DNA from: Pegoplata infirma | Taxonomy: Eukaryota > Arthropoda > Insecta > Diptera > Anthomyiidae | NCBI GenBank assembly: GCA_963921195.1 | Contig: OY992539.1 | Span: 160,276,622-160,340,621 of the forward strand | Length of the DNA: 64,000 bases | Direction of reading: 5' to 3' | Shown here: positions 43,536 through 55,414 of the stretch, one piece after another | How positions within the stretch are numbered: the stretch's first letter is position 1 | Layout: each line of letters opens with the position of its first letter | Translations under genes and position numbers: made by a program | The notes under the pieces: generated by a model | What the model was told of the DNA's origin: nothing | Seen by the model: the letters and a program-made list of their open reading frames with translations, nothing else | Database searches by the model: none

Positions 43536-45084
43536 TTTAAATTGGGGAAAATTTGAGCTCTTTGCACAATTCACTGGGGTATTGAATGTACTTTTCCAAA
43601 AAAATTTTTTTTGCAAAAATATATCGACCCTTCCATGAAAAAATCCCAAAGTTCTTCTCTGAATCTCTTTTTTTTACCATTCAACCTCAATATAGGCGAA
43701 TACTCACTTTGTAATTCCGTGAGTTTCGCACCGAAACATCTGTCTAGGATTTCCCTAAATATATATGGGGTATTCAGTGCCAAATTGGACACTTTGAAAA
43801 TTTTTATTTTAGATTTTTTAATTATTTTTAAATTTTTTTTAAAACCCATTAAAACCCCAATCCAAGTTAGTTTTCAAAATTTTTAAATTACCCGTTCCAA
43901 AGATATCGAATTTTCAAAAAAAAAACAACTATCGTTTTTCGTATTTCTATCAAAACAAATTCAAAAATGGTCAACATTTTTTTTTTTATTTTTGTTTTTT
44001 TATTAAAAATTTCTTGGTGTTCTAATATGCGATTTTTAAATGATTGCACTCTTTGTTTTTTTTTCAATCTTTTCTTAAAATTTTTTATTTGATTTTTTTT
44101 TAATTTTTTGTGGTAAACTTAACATTTTCTTAAAGTTATAAGCTTAAGTAGATCGTGGGATTATGGTAATATATAAAAAAGAATTAAAAATAAAAAGGTA
44201 ATTAATATATTCAGCGGTTTTTGAGTTTTTTTGTTGTCTTCCAATCTTTATTAAAACACTTTGACGAAAAAAAGATAAAATTTTAACAAATTATTTCGAA
44301 TTTGGACCATTTTTAAAGAAGTGATAAGTAAAAAACAGAAAAAATCGTGTTTTTTTTTTTATAATTCCATATTTTTTGAACGGATTATCAAAAAAGATAT
44401 CAAAATTTACTTGGAATGGGTTTTTGAAGGGTACTACAAAATTGAAAAAATATAAACTTAAAAATTTTCCAAGTGTCCGATTTGGCATGGAATACCCCAT
44501 ATATACTATGTGGAATCCTAGACTTATCTTTCGTTGCGTAAAACACGCACTTACAAAGTGAATATACCCCCATAACGTGGTTGGAGGTCAAAAAAATTGT
44601 GGTTCAGAGTAGGATTTTGGCAATTTTTCATGGAAGGGTCGATATATTTTTGCAAAAAAATTTTTTTGGAAAACTACATTCAATACTATATTAAATTATG
44701 CAAAGAGCTAAAATTTTCCCCAATTTAAAAATTTATGACAATTTTTTAAAAAAAGTTCTCACCCAAATTTCGACTTTAATCGCTAAAAACACCGCTATCG
44801 GACATATTTAGATCAAAACTGTATGAGAGAAAAATCTTTGCATTTTGAATCTACAAAAAAATTGTTATGAAAGTAATTTGCGAAAAACTTTTATTTTAAG
44901 AGTTACAGCCAAATTAATCTATAAAGGTTTTTTAGCCCATTTTTGAGGTCAAAAGTTCAAACTGCTTGGTCTGTTTGCAACCTAGAAGTCCAATTTCTGG
45001 ATAGATATTATTTTTTACTCCCAACTCAACCGAAAATGAGCGGGGAGCGATAAAAAAAACAATTATGCATATATGGGTGCTCTA
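43536..45084. repeat. Remaining palindrome of the third-level element
   Basis: 43548-44100 pairs with 44160-44730, for example CGACCCTTCCATGAAAAA with TTTTTCATGGAAGGGTCG and CCAAATTGGACACTT with AAGTGTCCGATTTGG. 44740-45084 pairs with 39350-39717. Opposed ORFs of 60-92 codons here are shadows of the palindrome. Confidence 0.8.
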
Positions 45085-45092
45085 ATATGTAG

Positions 45093-46246
45093 TTTCCATA
45101 AACCAATTACATTTGGAATTTATATGGGTAATTTTATTACAGAAGAGCCCAAAGCTGACTTTGAAGTTTCGATTTTCCAAATGCTGTATACAAATTTGTG
45201 AAATTACTTTGTTTTAAACGACCCTTGTTAAAATATGAATGGAGACAATCGGTTTCTATGATTTTGAAGAGTTAGATGTGTTCTTTTTGGAAAATATTTG
45301 GGGAATTCCAGGCCAAATCACTCACTTTTAGACCCGACCCCCTTCGATTAATTTGTTAGATATGTTTTAGTACGTATTAAATGCAACTTGCACTCAAATT
45401 TTCAGCCTTTTAAACCAAGTTGGGGTTGAGTAATATTTTTTTTTAAATGGCGTTTAAAAAAAATAAAAAAGGGAAATTTTCAATTAATTTTGACCAGTAA
45501 AAACATGGATATCTTAAAATAAGTTGGACGACGTTTTGTTGGTATTTAAATGTAGTTTTAGAAAAAAAAATATGAAAAAATTATTCGAAGTAATTATCAC
45601 TTATTTTTTAACGTTTAAAAATTAAAATTGAATTTTTGAAAAAGTCCAGTCTAAAAATTCTACACTAAATTACACAGTTCTTAAGCCATAATTCGAGATG
45701 TGAGCACAATTCGTTTTTTTTTTTTCAAATTTTTAAAATTGCATTTTTTTAGGCTCTGGTATTATATGGTGCTCCATAATAATTAAATTGGTAGATATTG
45801 ACCCTAACTTACCATAGATACTACATTCACTTGTGGGTAAAAATATGTCTCATAAAAATTTAGGTTGATCGGACATGGGTAAGGCGTGCCGCATCGGCCT
45901 TGAATTTTAAAAAACGGATTACAAGGAAAAATATGATTTTTTCTGTTTTCTCAACTTTTTTGGTATTTTAAGTTAAACTTGAATTCAGGTGTTTAAAGGA
46001 TTTTGATTTGGAATAAAATGCCTCCCTAATGAAGTACTAAAAACTAAAATCGGTTGAAAATAAGCCAAGTTATTAAAACTTCCCCAGGCATCTAACGTGT
46101 GGCAGACCACTTGAATAAGGAATGTAATCCGATTCATGAAATTCATTGAAATTTTCTACTGTTAAACATTTTTTTATTCGTCAAATTCAAATGTAATTAG
46201 ATGACAAGTATTTTTCATATTGTATTTTGCTAACATGTTTTAAATT
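45093..46246. other. Arm segment and centre of the second-level element
   Basis: 45093-45290 is inverted relative to 52300-52492. The rest, to 46246, is single-copy in this window and has no ORF or motif I recognise. Confidence 0.5.
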
Positions 46247-49200
46247 TGTTACGGTCACCGGAAAAGGCGTTAGGGCGGCTAGTGCCGGCTAACACACCAC
46301 GAACACAAAACACACTCACAGGTCGGTCCATCCCGCCAAAACCCTAACCCATCCGTCCGAACAATTAAAATTCACAACAAAACTAAATTAAACGAAACAC
46401 GTCAACGAGAGGAGGAGAAAGATGTTGGCTCCTCACTGGCCCTGCCCTACCTTTGGTCGTCCGTCTGTCCAGTACAATTAACACGACCCCACAAACACAC
46501 GCGATACTTACACAATAACCTTTATACGAAAATCAACACTAACATTTTTTAAATCGTTATAAATTAAGGGTTTTTATTAAAAATAATTCTTTAAACTAAT
46601 AAAAATAAATAATAAATGCACTAAATAAATAATAATAATCCAAATACATAATATTTTAGTGGGGGAATTATGGGGATTAATTAACTACCCAAAGTGGGGA
46701 ACTCCAAAACTTGCCGGTCTGGCATCACCCCATGTGTACGTGTACGTTCAGTTAAACTGAAACGTATACACATCAAAAGAAAATTGAAATTAAATTAAAC
46801 CTGACTTAAAACAAATATGTACAAATAAACAAGTGAATTAATAAAAATAAATAAATGTAGGAGTGAAATAACTTAAATTAAAATATACGTGTTAATAAAT
46901 AAAAAAACATAAGTTATAAATGAAGTAAATAAAGTTAAATAAAACAAAAGAATGTGTAAAAAAAAAATGTACGAATGAAATTGAAAAAGTATAAAAAAAA
47001 ATATGTACAAAACAAAATAATAAAAATTAAGGATTAAAAAAAACGAAATTACAGAAAAAAAAATGATTAATTAAAGTGCCAAATAAAAAAAATATATATC
47101 TGACGTAAATTTCTTTTACGCAGATTTCCGGTTTAATTAAATAATAAATAAATATTGCCCTTGTAGAATCCACAAAAAAAGTAATGTCAAAAATTTTACT
47201 TAAGACGCCTCAGAAACACCCTACACTTGAAGGAGCTCCCTAAAGTTAGCAGTTATTCCTAAGGTAAGTATTATTCTCGACTAAAATGTGAATCCTACTG
47301 CTTTCGAAATCAATATTTCCCTTTTAGTTTCAGATCTTCCGCGATTTATCTGCACTTTTTAAGGGCACTAAAAAAAAAATGTGACAAACTTAACGCTAAA
47401 TCAAACATGCACAACAAAACTACACTTAACAAAAACTTAACGCTACATATTCTTCTCCTTAATTTCCTTTCTTTTTATAATTTCTTTTCAGCATTTAATT
47501 TTAAATTTTTCTTTCTTTTCAGCTTTCAATTTGATTTTTACTAATTTTCTTTCTTTCCAGATTTTATTTTCTCTTTCTACGCAGGACTTTGTCTTCACTT
47601 TTTTCCTAGGTGTTAACTTTTCACACAATTCACGCATAAACAAAATAAATTTTCTTCTTTACCTTAGGTGGGATTTGTGGACTTAGCTTCTTCTTTAAGG
47701 CTCCAATATAAATATAATTTAGTTATGACCTCCATTTTGAAAATCCTGGCCCCTGGTACCAGATGGAGGCCAACACCAATCTTTATCACAAATAAAACAA
47801 ATCACTTTATTAGAAACTTTTTCTATTAATAATAAGATTTAAGCCACTTACGTTCCTAGACGAAACACTGATCTTCAGGGGATTTTACTTTTCTCCAAAA
47901 CTTTATATATTTAGTAAAAAAAAATATATTTACATAATAAAATAAAAATTTAATTTAACACCGAAGAAACCGTATTTTAATGTTGCCTGCTTCGTTAGTT
48001 TGTTCGATCTATATTAAAAATGGCTAATGGCTTGGGCATCCTATACACATTTCTTGCCATAATTCCATATATTGGACCTTTTCCTATTCCCATGGTTGTC
48101 CCTTTCTAGGATGTCACCACCAAATAAACATTAAAAACCATGGACAAAAACCTTTAGTTATGGACGAAACTTGTGAACATAAACAAAAAGAACACAAATT
48201 TCATTCATAAACAAACAAAGTTTCTCTCAGTACACTAACAAATTTACCAGTGTACTACACTGAACACACACATACATACACTATACTACCAGATGTTTGG
48301 TATCCAGTGGCGGGGCAAATCAAAAATTGAATAGGGGGTCAAAAGCACCCGCAACAAAACTCCGGTGTCGGCAAGTTTACGCCGCCGAAAACGGTGTGCG
48401 GTGGTAATATTACTCGAAATAAAAAAAACACAATATCCCAACGTGGGAAACTCCCACACCCCGAGTCTCATTGCTCTACTGACTGAAAAGCCGGGATATG
48501 ACAAAAACTTAAAGGTGAATTTTAATTGTTCATCTGGCAGAAATACAAAACAAAAACTAACTACGGGACAAACTCGACATCTATCAGGTACTGGTGAAAA
48601 AAAAACAATTTTAAACTCAAAAATAAAATTGAATCCTAAATCTAATGGACCTAATTTAGCTCCAAATTTATGACTTTTTAGCAAAAGCCGACTATTGCGT
48701 TTTTCTTAAAAAGAAAAAGCATAGTGGCGAAACCCAAAAATTTGTGAAAATCCTTCTTTATTCACGTAATTAGTCCTTGACCAATTGTAGCATCCAATAT
48801 GCAATCTATATTTTAATCAACATTGTTCGTCAAGTAACAAAAAAAACCTAAAAGCTAACCTAAAACTAAATTGAAAGATTTTCAACGTAAACGGATTAAG
48901 CCTCTATACTTCTCTACACTAATCACCATTGCCAATCATAAAAACTTTGGTTTGTCTCTGTTGTACTTTTAACATAAAAGACACAGAAACAAAAAAAAAC
49001 TAAACTTTGTCACTTTACAAAAAAAAATATTATATTGCACTTCCCACCAGTTACTCAATATCACTAATCCGAGAACAATTATACCACAGACTAATACAGA
49101 CTCGACATAAGTGACAGGTGTCAAAAAAGTATTCTTTAACCATATGGTTAATTTTTTCAAATTATTCTACGAATTAGGTTAGAAAGAGAAAGCTGATATA

Positions 49201-52200
49201 ACGCGCCATTAGAAAAATAGATGCCAGATCGGTTTTTGCTGTTTCACTCACTCCTACGTCGTAGAAAGTGTTGCCATGTTAGCGTAAAACGGACTAAAAA
49301 CCGCTGTGTTTTCTCCTAAAATCGCTTAGTTTCCCCCCATTTTTTCTTATAAAACTCTACTGTTGAGTCTGTATATAGTCTGCGATTATACCTTGTGACA
49401 AAAAAAAATTATTAAATCAATATTTTAACGTGACTTTATACATTTTAAGACAAATCACAACAAGTAAACGTGACAAACATTTACTTATCCTAATATTGCA
49501 CTTAAAAAATATATCACAGATTAAAATTAATATCACAATTCGGTAAAATTATCACAGATTAAAAAATATTTATACATATATATTTCGAATGTTAAAGAGA
49601 GACTTGAGTCTCCTAATGTCCCCCTTTTTACTACGCGTCTGAAATTACATTAACGAAACACAAAAAATACAAACAATGCTGCCACCTACACTCACATGAA
49701 ACACACTGAGAGAAACAACATTGAACACGGGACATATTTGGTGGTGAAATCTCATTAGCCGTTTTTCGTCTTCTCATAAAAAAAAAAATTCTCCCTCAAT
49801 TAACTAAAAAAAAATTTTTCTTAAAATATAAATAATAGTAATAATTTAAACGCATGCAAATAAATAAAAAATAAGAACAGTTTAATAAAAATAAAATAAG
49901 GTAAATCATGCAAATAAATTATTCAATAAGATAAATATATAAAACTAAATAATTATTATATAATTAGTTAAATAAAATCGTAAATAAAAATATAAATAAA
50001 TAAAAAAGTAAAAATCTAAATAAATGTCAAAGTAAAACTAAATCTAAACATAAAATTTTTTAAAATAATTGCAAAAATAATCAAAGACAGCACAAAATCA
50101 ATAAATAAAATGTAATAAAAAAAATAATTGAGAAAATAAATAAATAATTGTATAAATATAAATAATTAATTGTATAAATATAGTTAATTCTAAATAAACA
50201 AAGTCAATAAACAAAAACTAAAGCGACAAAAACACAAAATTGTATAAATAATAAAAATAAATAATCTCTAAACTAAACGATCTCAACACGTAAAACTCAA
50301 AACTAAACAAAAATCTAAACATGGTTATTGCGTAATAACACAGGTTATAAAATATCAGTGCGGGAAGCCAAAGTCACTCCCGGTACAACAGACCCCTGAC
50401 TCATGGTACAGAGCGGCTACCGCGAAGCTTCTTCGGTCTACAGATAACATCAACATGTGAAAGGCACGTGACTCACGATACAACTGACCTCCGAATCTCG
50501 GTTCAGAGCGGCTATCGTGCAAGCCCCGACCCACACCCTACAAAAAACAAGCAGAAACTAAAAACAAATAAAACAGGAACAAAATGAACAAAACTAGGGT
50601 GTACGGTTTACAACTCTCTAGGATTCACTTTTATCCCAAGTATTCAACAGTCTGTTTAAGCTGCGACTTCGATAAGTAATTTAAGACCAACGTACAACAG
50701 ACCTACGAATCTCAGTTCAGAGCGGCTACGTTGCAATCCAAACAAAAACTTCACGGGTCACGAACAAAAACAAAACTTTGGACTATTTCAAATAAAACTA
50801 TTGGACTATAAACGTGTTTAGATAACATACACTTTATGACCTAAATTTGGTGACATTCAAAAATGTCAAGTCCTTCCAATCCGAAGCCATTTATTTTAAA
50901 CGCCAAGCCAAGCAAAAGAGAAAAAGTCTGGAAAGAAAACTCCATTTTGATTGGGAACGGGAAAAAAAAAATATTTTATTTTTGAAGTATATGTGTCTTT
51001 TTTTTTGTGAAGTTAGGTTATATGTACGTTAAGTAATATTATATTTAATTTAAGCGATAATTTTTTTTAAATTTTTATTTTACTTGCTTTTTTTTGTGAA
51101 GAAAAAAAAAAAACATAAGTTTTTTTTTTGCGTTGAGAAAAGGTGACTTAAGCGTATACCAAACAATATTTTTTGTGATTTGAACAATCTTATTCACATT
51201 AGCTAGGTAGTATTTTAAATAAGACTAATTGTCAAAAAGTTTAATTTGATAGAAGATTTTAGGGAGCTCCTTCAGATCCAATAAGAAAATAAATAGTGTA
51301 GTGAAACCGTAACGTAGATCCGGTAACTGGAAATAAAGACCTAGGTGTTGTGAGTAATTTAGAAAAAGTATTGCCATAAGAGTAATTGTAGGTATCGTAG
51401 CGTCTAACACGTCAACGCATATCGACGCATATCAACGCGTATATAAAACTTATTTTTTTTGTGTTTCTCGTCAACATGACTATTTTTTTTGATTATTATA
51501 TTGACTCTAATTTTTTTCTTACCTTTATAAAGACCATTTTATGATTTCAATTAATTTATTTTTCTTGTATTTATTTATATCACATATTATTTAGATATTT
51601 TTCATTGTTTTCTTTAGTAATTAAAAAAAAAAAAAAAGTTGCAAAGTTAAAAACAAGACACAAAAATAAAGAACATTTTGGCCGTTAGGTGGCCACATTT
51701 GAATAATTTTTATTAAAAGAAATTTCCTGGAAATCACGGCTCGAATTATTTGATCTTAACGATCGTTCAATTTAGCTTGTTTTGAAAAAAAAAAACGTTA
51801 TTAATTAAATTATTATTTTCTTATTTATTTTTGTTTGTAAGTGATGTTAGTATAAGTTTCATTATTAATTTTTATATGTATTTAAGTGTTAGATTTAGAA
51901 ATTTGTTTAATAAAAATATGTCTTGAAGTTTATAACGTAAACATGGCTGAGTAAAGAATTTGTTTGTGGGGTGGAGTAACTTAAGGCGAAGGTAATGTGG
52001 TAGCGGATTTATGGGGTCATTGGAAATCGAGTGGACATACTTTTGACCATGGTTGGGTTGGGCGACTGAGGCCAAGATCTTCCTCCCACTTGTGATGCAT
52101 AGTTTTGTGTAGCTTGTTTTGTGTTTTTGTTTACTTTAATTGGCACGGTCCTTTGGGTTATTGTGATGGGATGGGATCACACCCTGCTAATTTTACTGCT

Positions 52201-52250
52201 CCTTAGCCAGTCGGGTACAGTCACAATAGCGCCAATAAGGGCACGTAACA
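46247..52250. mobile_element. 6-kb LTR-like, coding-poor insertion
   Basis: It begins TGTTACGGTCACC and ends GCACGTAACA, the TG...CA form with matching GTTAC/GTAAC ends of many LTRs, and is flanked by AATT (46243-46246 and 52251-52254), a Gypsy-like 4-bp duplication. I find no second copy of the terminal sequence inside, so it is not a normal two-LTR element. It may be a very long solo LTR or a large non-autonomous derivative. Base composition is A- and C-rich on the + strand to about 50800, unlike its surroundings. No gag or pol homology. A 16-bp inverted pair GAAGGAGCTCCCTAAA lies at 47229-47244 and 51258-51273. Confidence 0.5.
50381..50733 (+). repeat. Three structured repeats with covarying stems
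   Basis: Copies at 50381-50422, 50474-50519 and 50688-50733 share CAACWGACC, then (C)TCRGTTCAGAGCGGC or a variant. They are closed by different but always complementary stems: CGGTA/TACCG, CACGATA/TATCGTG and CAACGTA/TACGTTG. Compensatory changes at several stem positions argue for a selected DNA or RNA hairpin. No known family is recognised. They sit in the LTR-like insertion, where no ORF is present. Confidence 0.6.
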
Positions 52251-53151
52251 AATTAATCCTAAAAATGCCTGTGCTTTTTAACACTCGTTTGAAATCTCCA
52301 TTTTTAACTCTTCAAAATCTTGGAAACCGATTGTAGCCATTAAAATTTTAACGATGGTCGTTTAAAATAAAGTACTTTCACAAATTTGTATACAACTTTT
52401 GAAAAATCGAGACTTCATAGTCAGCTTTGGGCTCTTCTGTAATGTAATTACCCATATAAATTCCAAATGTAATTAGTTTATGAAAACTACATATCTTACT
52501 CTACAAAATAATGGTGACCGACTATTTCAATCTCCGTCCAAATTTTAACGAGGGTCGTTTTAAATGAAGTCTTCACATAAATTTTTACTTTAACCGCCAA
52601 AAACACCACGATGTCTTAGACTTAGGCTAAAAATTTGTATGAAGGAAATGTTTGCTTTCTTATTCTGCAAAATCAAACTTATCTAGCATTTTTTGGAAAA
52701 ACGCATATTTTGAGAGTTATGGCACTTAAAAGCTTTGTAGTGTTTTTAGGTCATTTTTAGGGTCAAAAGTTCAAATCGACTGGCCTGTATGCAACCGAGA
52801 GATCCAGTTCTTGCACAGATATTATTTTTTATGGCCAATATATCAGAAACTGCCGGTGGAGCGAACAAAAAAATACTTTTGCAAATTTGGGTGGTCTATT
52901 CAGCACCTTTGTAGAAAATATTAAGGCAGATGTTTTTGTGGAACATATTAACACTCTAACTCCCCCACATAACGGTATTTTTTTGGGTTTATTCTTAAAC
53001 AAATTGTAAAAAACACTGCAAAACATAGGAAAGAATTTTTTTAAGAGCATATTTTTATTGTTTTTAGAGCATATTTTCCGTTTTTAAGGGCATTTTTTAT
53101 GCGCATAAAACGTGTTTTTTAGAGCATATTTTTGGTTTCCCTGGTTATAAC

Positions 53152-53590
53152 TTCTTAAGTAAATATCGGATTTTTATAATCGAAATTGAAATTAAAAGCT
53201 TAAGTCCTCTACTTTAAATATAAAAGTTTAAAAAAAATGTGGCATTAAAAAATACATTCTAAATGCAAATGCATTTTCGCCAACTTTTACCCCTTTTAAT
53301 TTTTTTAGTTAACAAATTATTAAAGTACAACATTTTTACAAACAAAGTCAGTCATATATTTTAATATCTTATATTTTTTTTTTAAATTTTGCTCATTTTT
53401 TCCATACAAAAATTAATAAAAGTTAGATTTTTTGTTTTTCAAAATTTTGTAAATAAATGTTTTCTAAATTGTTTTTCAATGTATTTGTGAAGAGCCATAT
53501 CTCCTTAAGTAAATATCGGATTTTTATAATCAAAATGGAAAGTTAGAATCCTCTACTTTCAACTTTTTGTGGTGGGGTGTTGGGCTTCTC
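53152..53590. repeat. Spacer with a short duplicated block
   Basis: A block containing TTAAGTAAATATCGGATTT occurs near 53155 and 53502 with similar flanks, about 75 bp per copy and some 350 bp apart. Otherwise no feature. Confidence 0.5.
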
Positions 53591-53970
53591 TACACATTAA
53601 TTCACGTTCTTCCGTCTTCCTGTCCCATAGCATGACTATTTAAGTCCACACATGCGTCTCATCAAATTTACTCAGCTTGATAAATTTTAACATCTTCCAT
53701 GGGCTGACCCCTCTTAGTTCCTCCACATTCTGAAAGAAATAAGAGCCAAAACAATTAAATCGAGTGCGAGATAGTGCAGGGCACTGACAAAGATAATGGA
53801 GTGAATCTTCCACTGTCTCTTCGTCCCCGCACCATCTGCACAAGTCATCCTCAATTAATCTTAACATTTTCAAATAACATTTCAAGCCGGTATGGCCTGT
53901 TATTATACCTACATACTTCCTTAGATCTGCCTTTTCCATATGAGGCATTCCACACCAAATGTCCCGCTAC
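53591..53970 (-). pseudogene. LINE C-terminal fragment with zinc knuckle
   Basis: The minus strand encodes VGIITGHTGLKCYLKML, then CRWCGDEETVEDSLHYLCQCPALSRTR. The GH block followed by C-x2-C...H...C is the usual end of R1/LOA/Jockey-like LINE ORF2 downstream of RNase H. It begins about 53970 and runs open to 53640. It probably belongs to the same LINE as 54959-55412, with the middle lost. No 5' part or poly-A tail is seen. Confidence 0.75.
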
Positions 53971-54459
53971 AGAAAAACATGTGTCCCATAAATTTCTGAA
54001 TAGGTTTTTTGGATAGCCCTATATGTAGCTAAGAAAATTGCGTTTTTGGTTTTTCAAATTTTCGAAAACTGGGCTTAGGAGGTGTGGTCAAATATTGGAA
54101 AAATGGTAAAATTTGTGGCGAGTTGCCTTGATTAAATATTTATCACATTAAAACGGAATGCACCACAATGTCAAAAATTTACGTTCTTATATAGTTTTGT
54201 ATTGGCTATCGATTAAAATTTTTTTTTTTGGAAAATTTTCAGAACCCGTTCTGAAATTTTCCATTTTCTAAAAAAGTCAATTTATCAAAAATCCGGCCAC
54301 TTTTTTTTTCTGTTTTATTTATTTTTTTAAAAGTTTAGATGTTTGTCCATCCACACAAAAAAAAATCAGAAACACGTTCATCTTTTTTTTTTGAGAAAAT
54401 CGCATTTGAACTTTAAATTTCATAACAATTTTGTTATTTGCTTGTATTTTCTTGTGTCG
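53971..54459. other. Unassigned interval
   Basis: No gene found. It lies where the end of the RNase H domain would be expected if the two LINE fragments were contiguous, but I see no matching protein, so it is probably another insertion or degraded sequence. Confidence 0.3.
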
Positions 54460-54461
54460 TA

Positions 54462-54956
54462 CACACAAAAAATTATTGGCTAAAAAATTTCAATTAAATC
54501 TATTGGTCAACAAAATTTAAATGAGTCAATTATTGTTTTGATCAACATTTTTGTTATTTTCTTTAACTATCAAATTACAAATTTTCAACACACCAGATTT
54601 TTTGTCGCTTCAATTTATTTGAATACATTAATTCAAAAATATACTTTATACTACGGTTTTACTTTTTTTTATTGTCGGCAACATATTGGAAAGCAAAAAA
54701 TATGAATTTCTTTATAATTTTTCCATAAGCATGAAATTCATTTGTTAAATCAATCATTATTTTAATTGACTTTAAATAAAAAATCAATAAAATTTTTGAT
54801 CCAAATCGAAAAAAATATTAATTGAAATAAAAATCAATTAATCACCTACAAATTGATGATTGATATAACAATTTTCTTTATCGGAGGAGTTTCAATCAAA
54901 AAATTAATTGAATCCGCGTTTTTGTTGATTGAATTTCGTTTATAATTCTTTCTGTG
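54462..54956. mobile_element. 495-bp TA-flanked MITE
   Basis: The ends are CACACAAAAAATTA and TTCTTTCTGTG, with TA at 54460-54461 and 54957-54958. The interior repeats AATCAATT/AATTGATT words on both arms. It interrupts the minus-strand LINE just after its RNase H segment. Confidence 0.7.
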
Positions 54957-54958
54957 TA

Positions 54959-55412
54959 TATTCCTATTTCATAATGCCTTTAAAGCCGCTTGACTATCAA
55001 TGTATATAATGATCTCACTAGAGTAGATCGGTCTCATTGAAATGAGTCTACCAGCCTCCGACACTGCATACAGTTCCGCCTGAAAAATATTACAGCCGTC
55101 CTGTATCCGTAAGCTACATTCAATTCCCAGTTTTTCACAGTAGACTCCACTACCTGTTCCCTGTTGCATTTTTGATCCATCAGTGTAGACCTCAATTTGA
55201 TGTTCCCCGCCAGGTGGATTTTCCCAGTATTCCCTAGATGGTATTTCAATTTGTACGCTCTCATCCCATACAGTATGGGGAGTCATATAGTCAGTCACAG
55301 AGTTCTCATATCGATGATTTCGAATAAGTTTTGTGTGGCCATATTCCCGCGCCCTTATCGCACGATTTTGTGCCTGCCTTAGCTGTGTCCTAAGAGCGTA
55401 TTCCTGGATGTA
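54959..55412 (-). pseudogene. LINE ribonuclease H domain fragment
   Basis: On the minus strand the frame reads IEVYTDGSKMQQGTGSGVY, NIFQAELYAV and IIYIDSQAALKAL. These hold the D, E and D residues of the RNase H active site that degrades the RNA strand of the retroelement hybrid. Upstream is the TQLRQAQNRA region linking RT thumb to RNase H. The fragment is bounded by MITEs on both sides (54956 and 55415). The frame across 54969-55412 is open, but the domain lacks its last third. Confidence 0.85.
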
Positions 55413-55414
55413 TA

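Larger units (their letters stand above)
39350..45084. mobile_element. Palindromic hAT-like element, third level
   Basis: The TIRs are TAGAGCACCCA and TGGGTGCTCTA, with the 8-bp duplication ATATGTAG at 39342-39349 and 45085-45092; the empty site is in the arm near 52480. Without the array at 39718-43522 it is an about 1.9-kb near-complete palindrome centred near 44130. Its arms are paralogous to those of the enclosing element (shared blocks around a GTTCAAATCG/GTTCAAACTG core), so a relative inserted into a relative. Confidence 0.85.
38153..52898. mobile_element. Palindromic hAT-like element, second level
   Basis: The TIRs are TAGACCAACCAAA and TTTGGGTGGTCTA, with the 8-bp duplication TTCAGCAC at 38145-38152 and 52899-52906. 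The arms are long inverted repeats: 38153-38559 plus 45093-45290 pair with 52300-52898. The left arm is broken by three insertions (38562-39188, 39197-39337, 39350-45084); the right arm preserves the empty sites. The centre was hit by the LTR-like insertion at 46247. Confidence 0.8.
37183..53143. mobile_element. Outer hAT-like element of the second nest
   Basis: The ends are CAGGGAAACCAAAAATATGC and its complement (to 53143). The 8-bp duplications are GTTATAGC (37175-37182) and GTTATAAC (53144-53151), 7 of 8 matching. Repeats of AGAGCATATTTTTG and AGAGCATTTTT crowd both ends (37290-37900 and 53040-53130), like hAT subterminal repeats. No transposase remains. It contains a second hAT-like element at 38153-52898. 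Confidence 0.75.

Noticed and set aside
48286..48684. ORFs of 132 and 102 codons on opposite strands
   Set aside because: They occupy the same DNA in opposite directions. Neither has a recognisable motif, and they lie in the LTR-like insertion of skewed composition.
50381..50733. tRNA or known ribozyme identity for the three hairpins
   Set aside because: No tRNA A/B boxes in the right order and no hammerhead, twister or HDV core could be matched.
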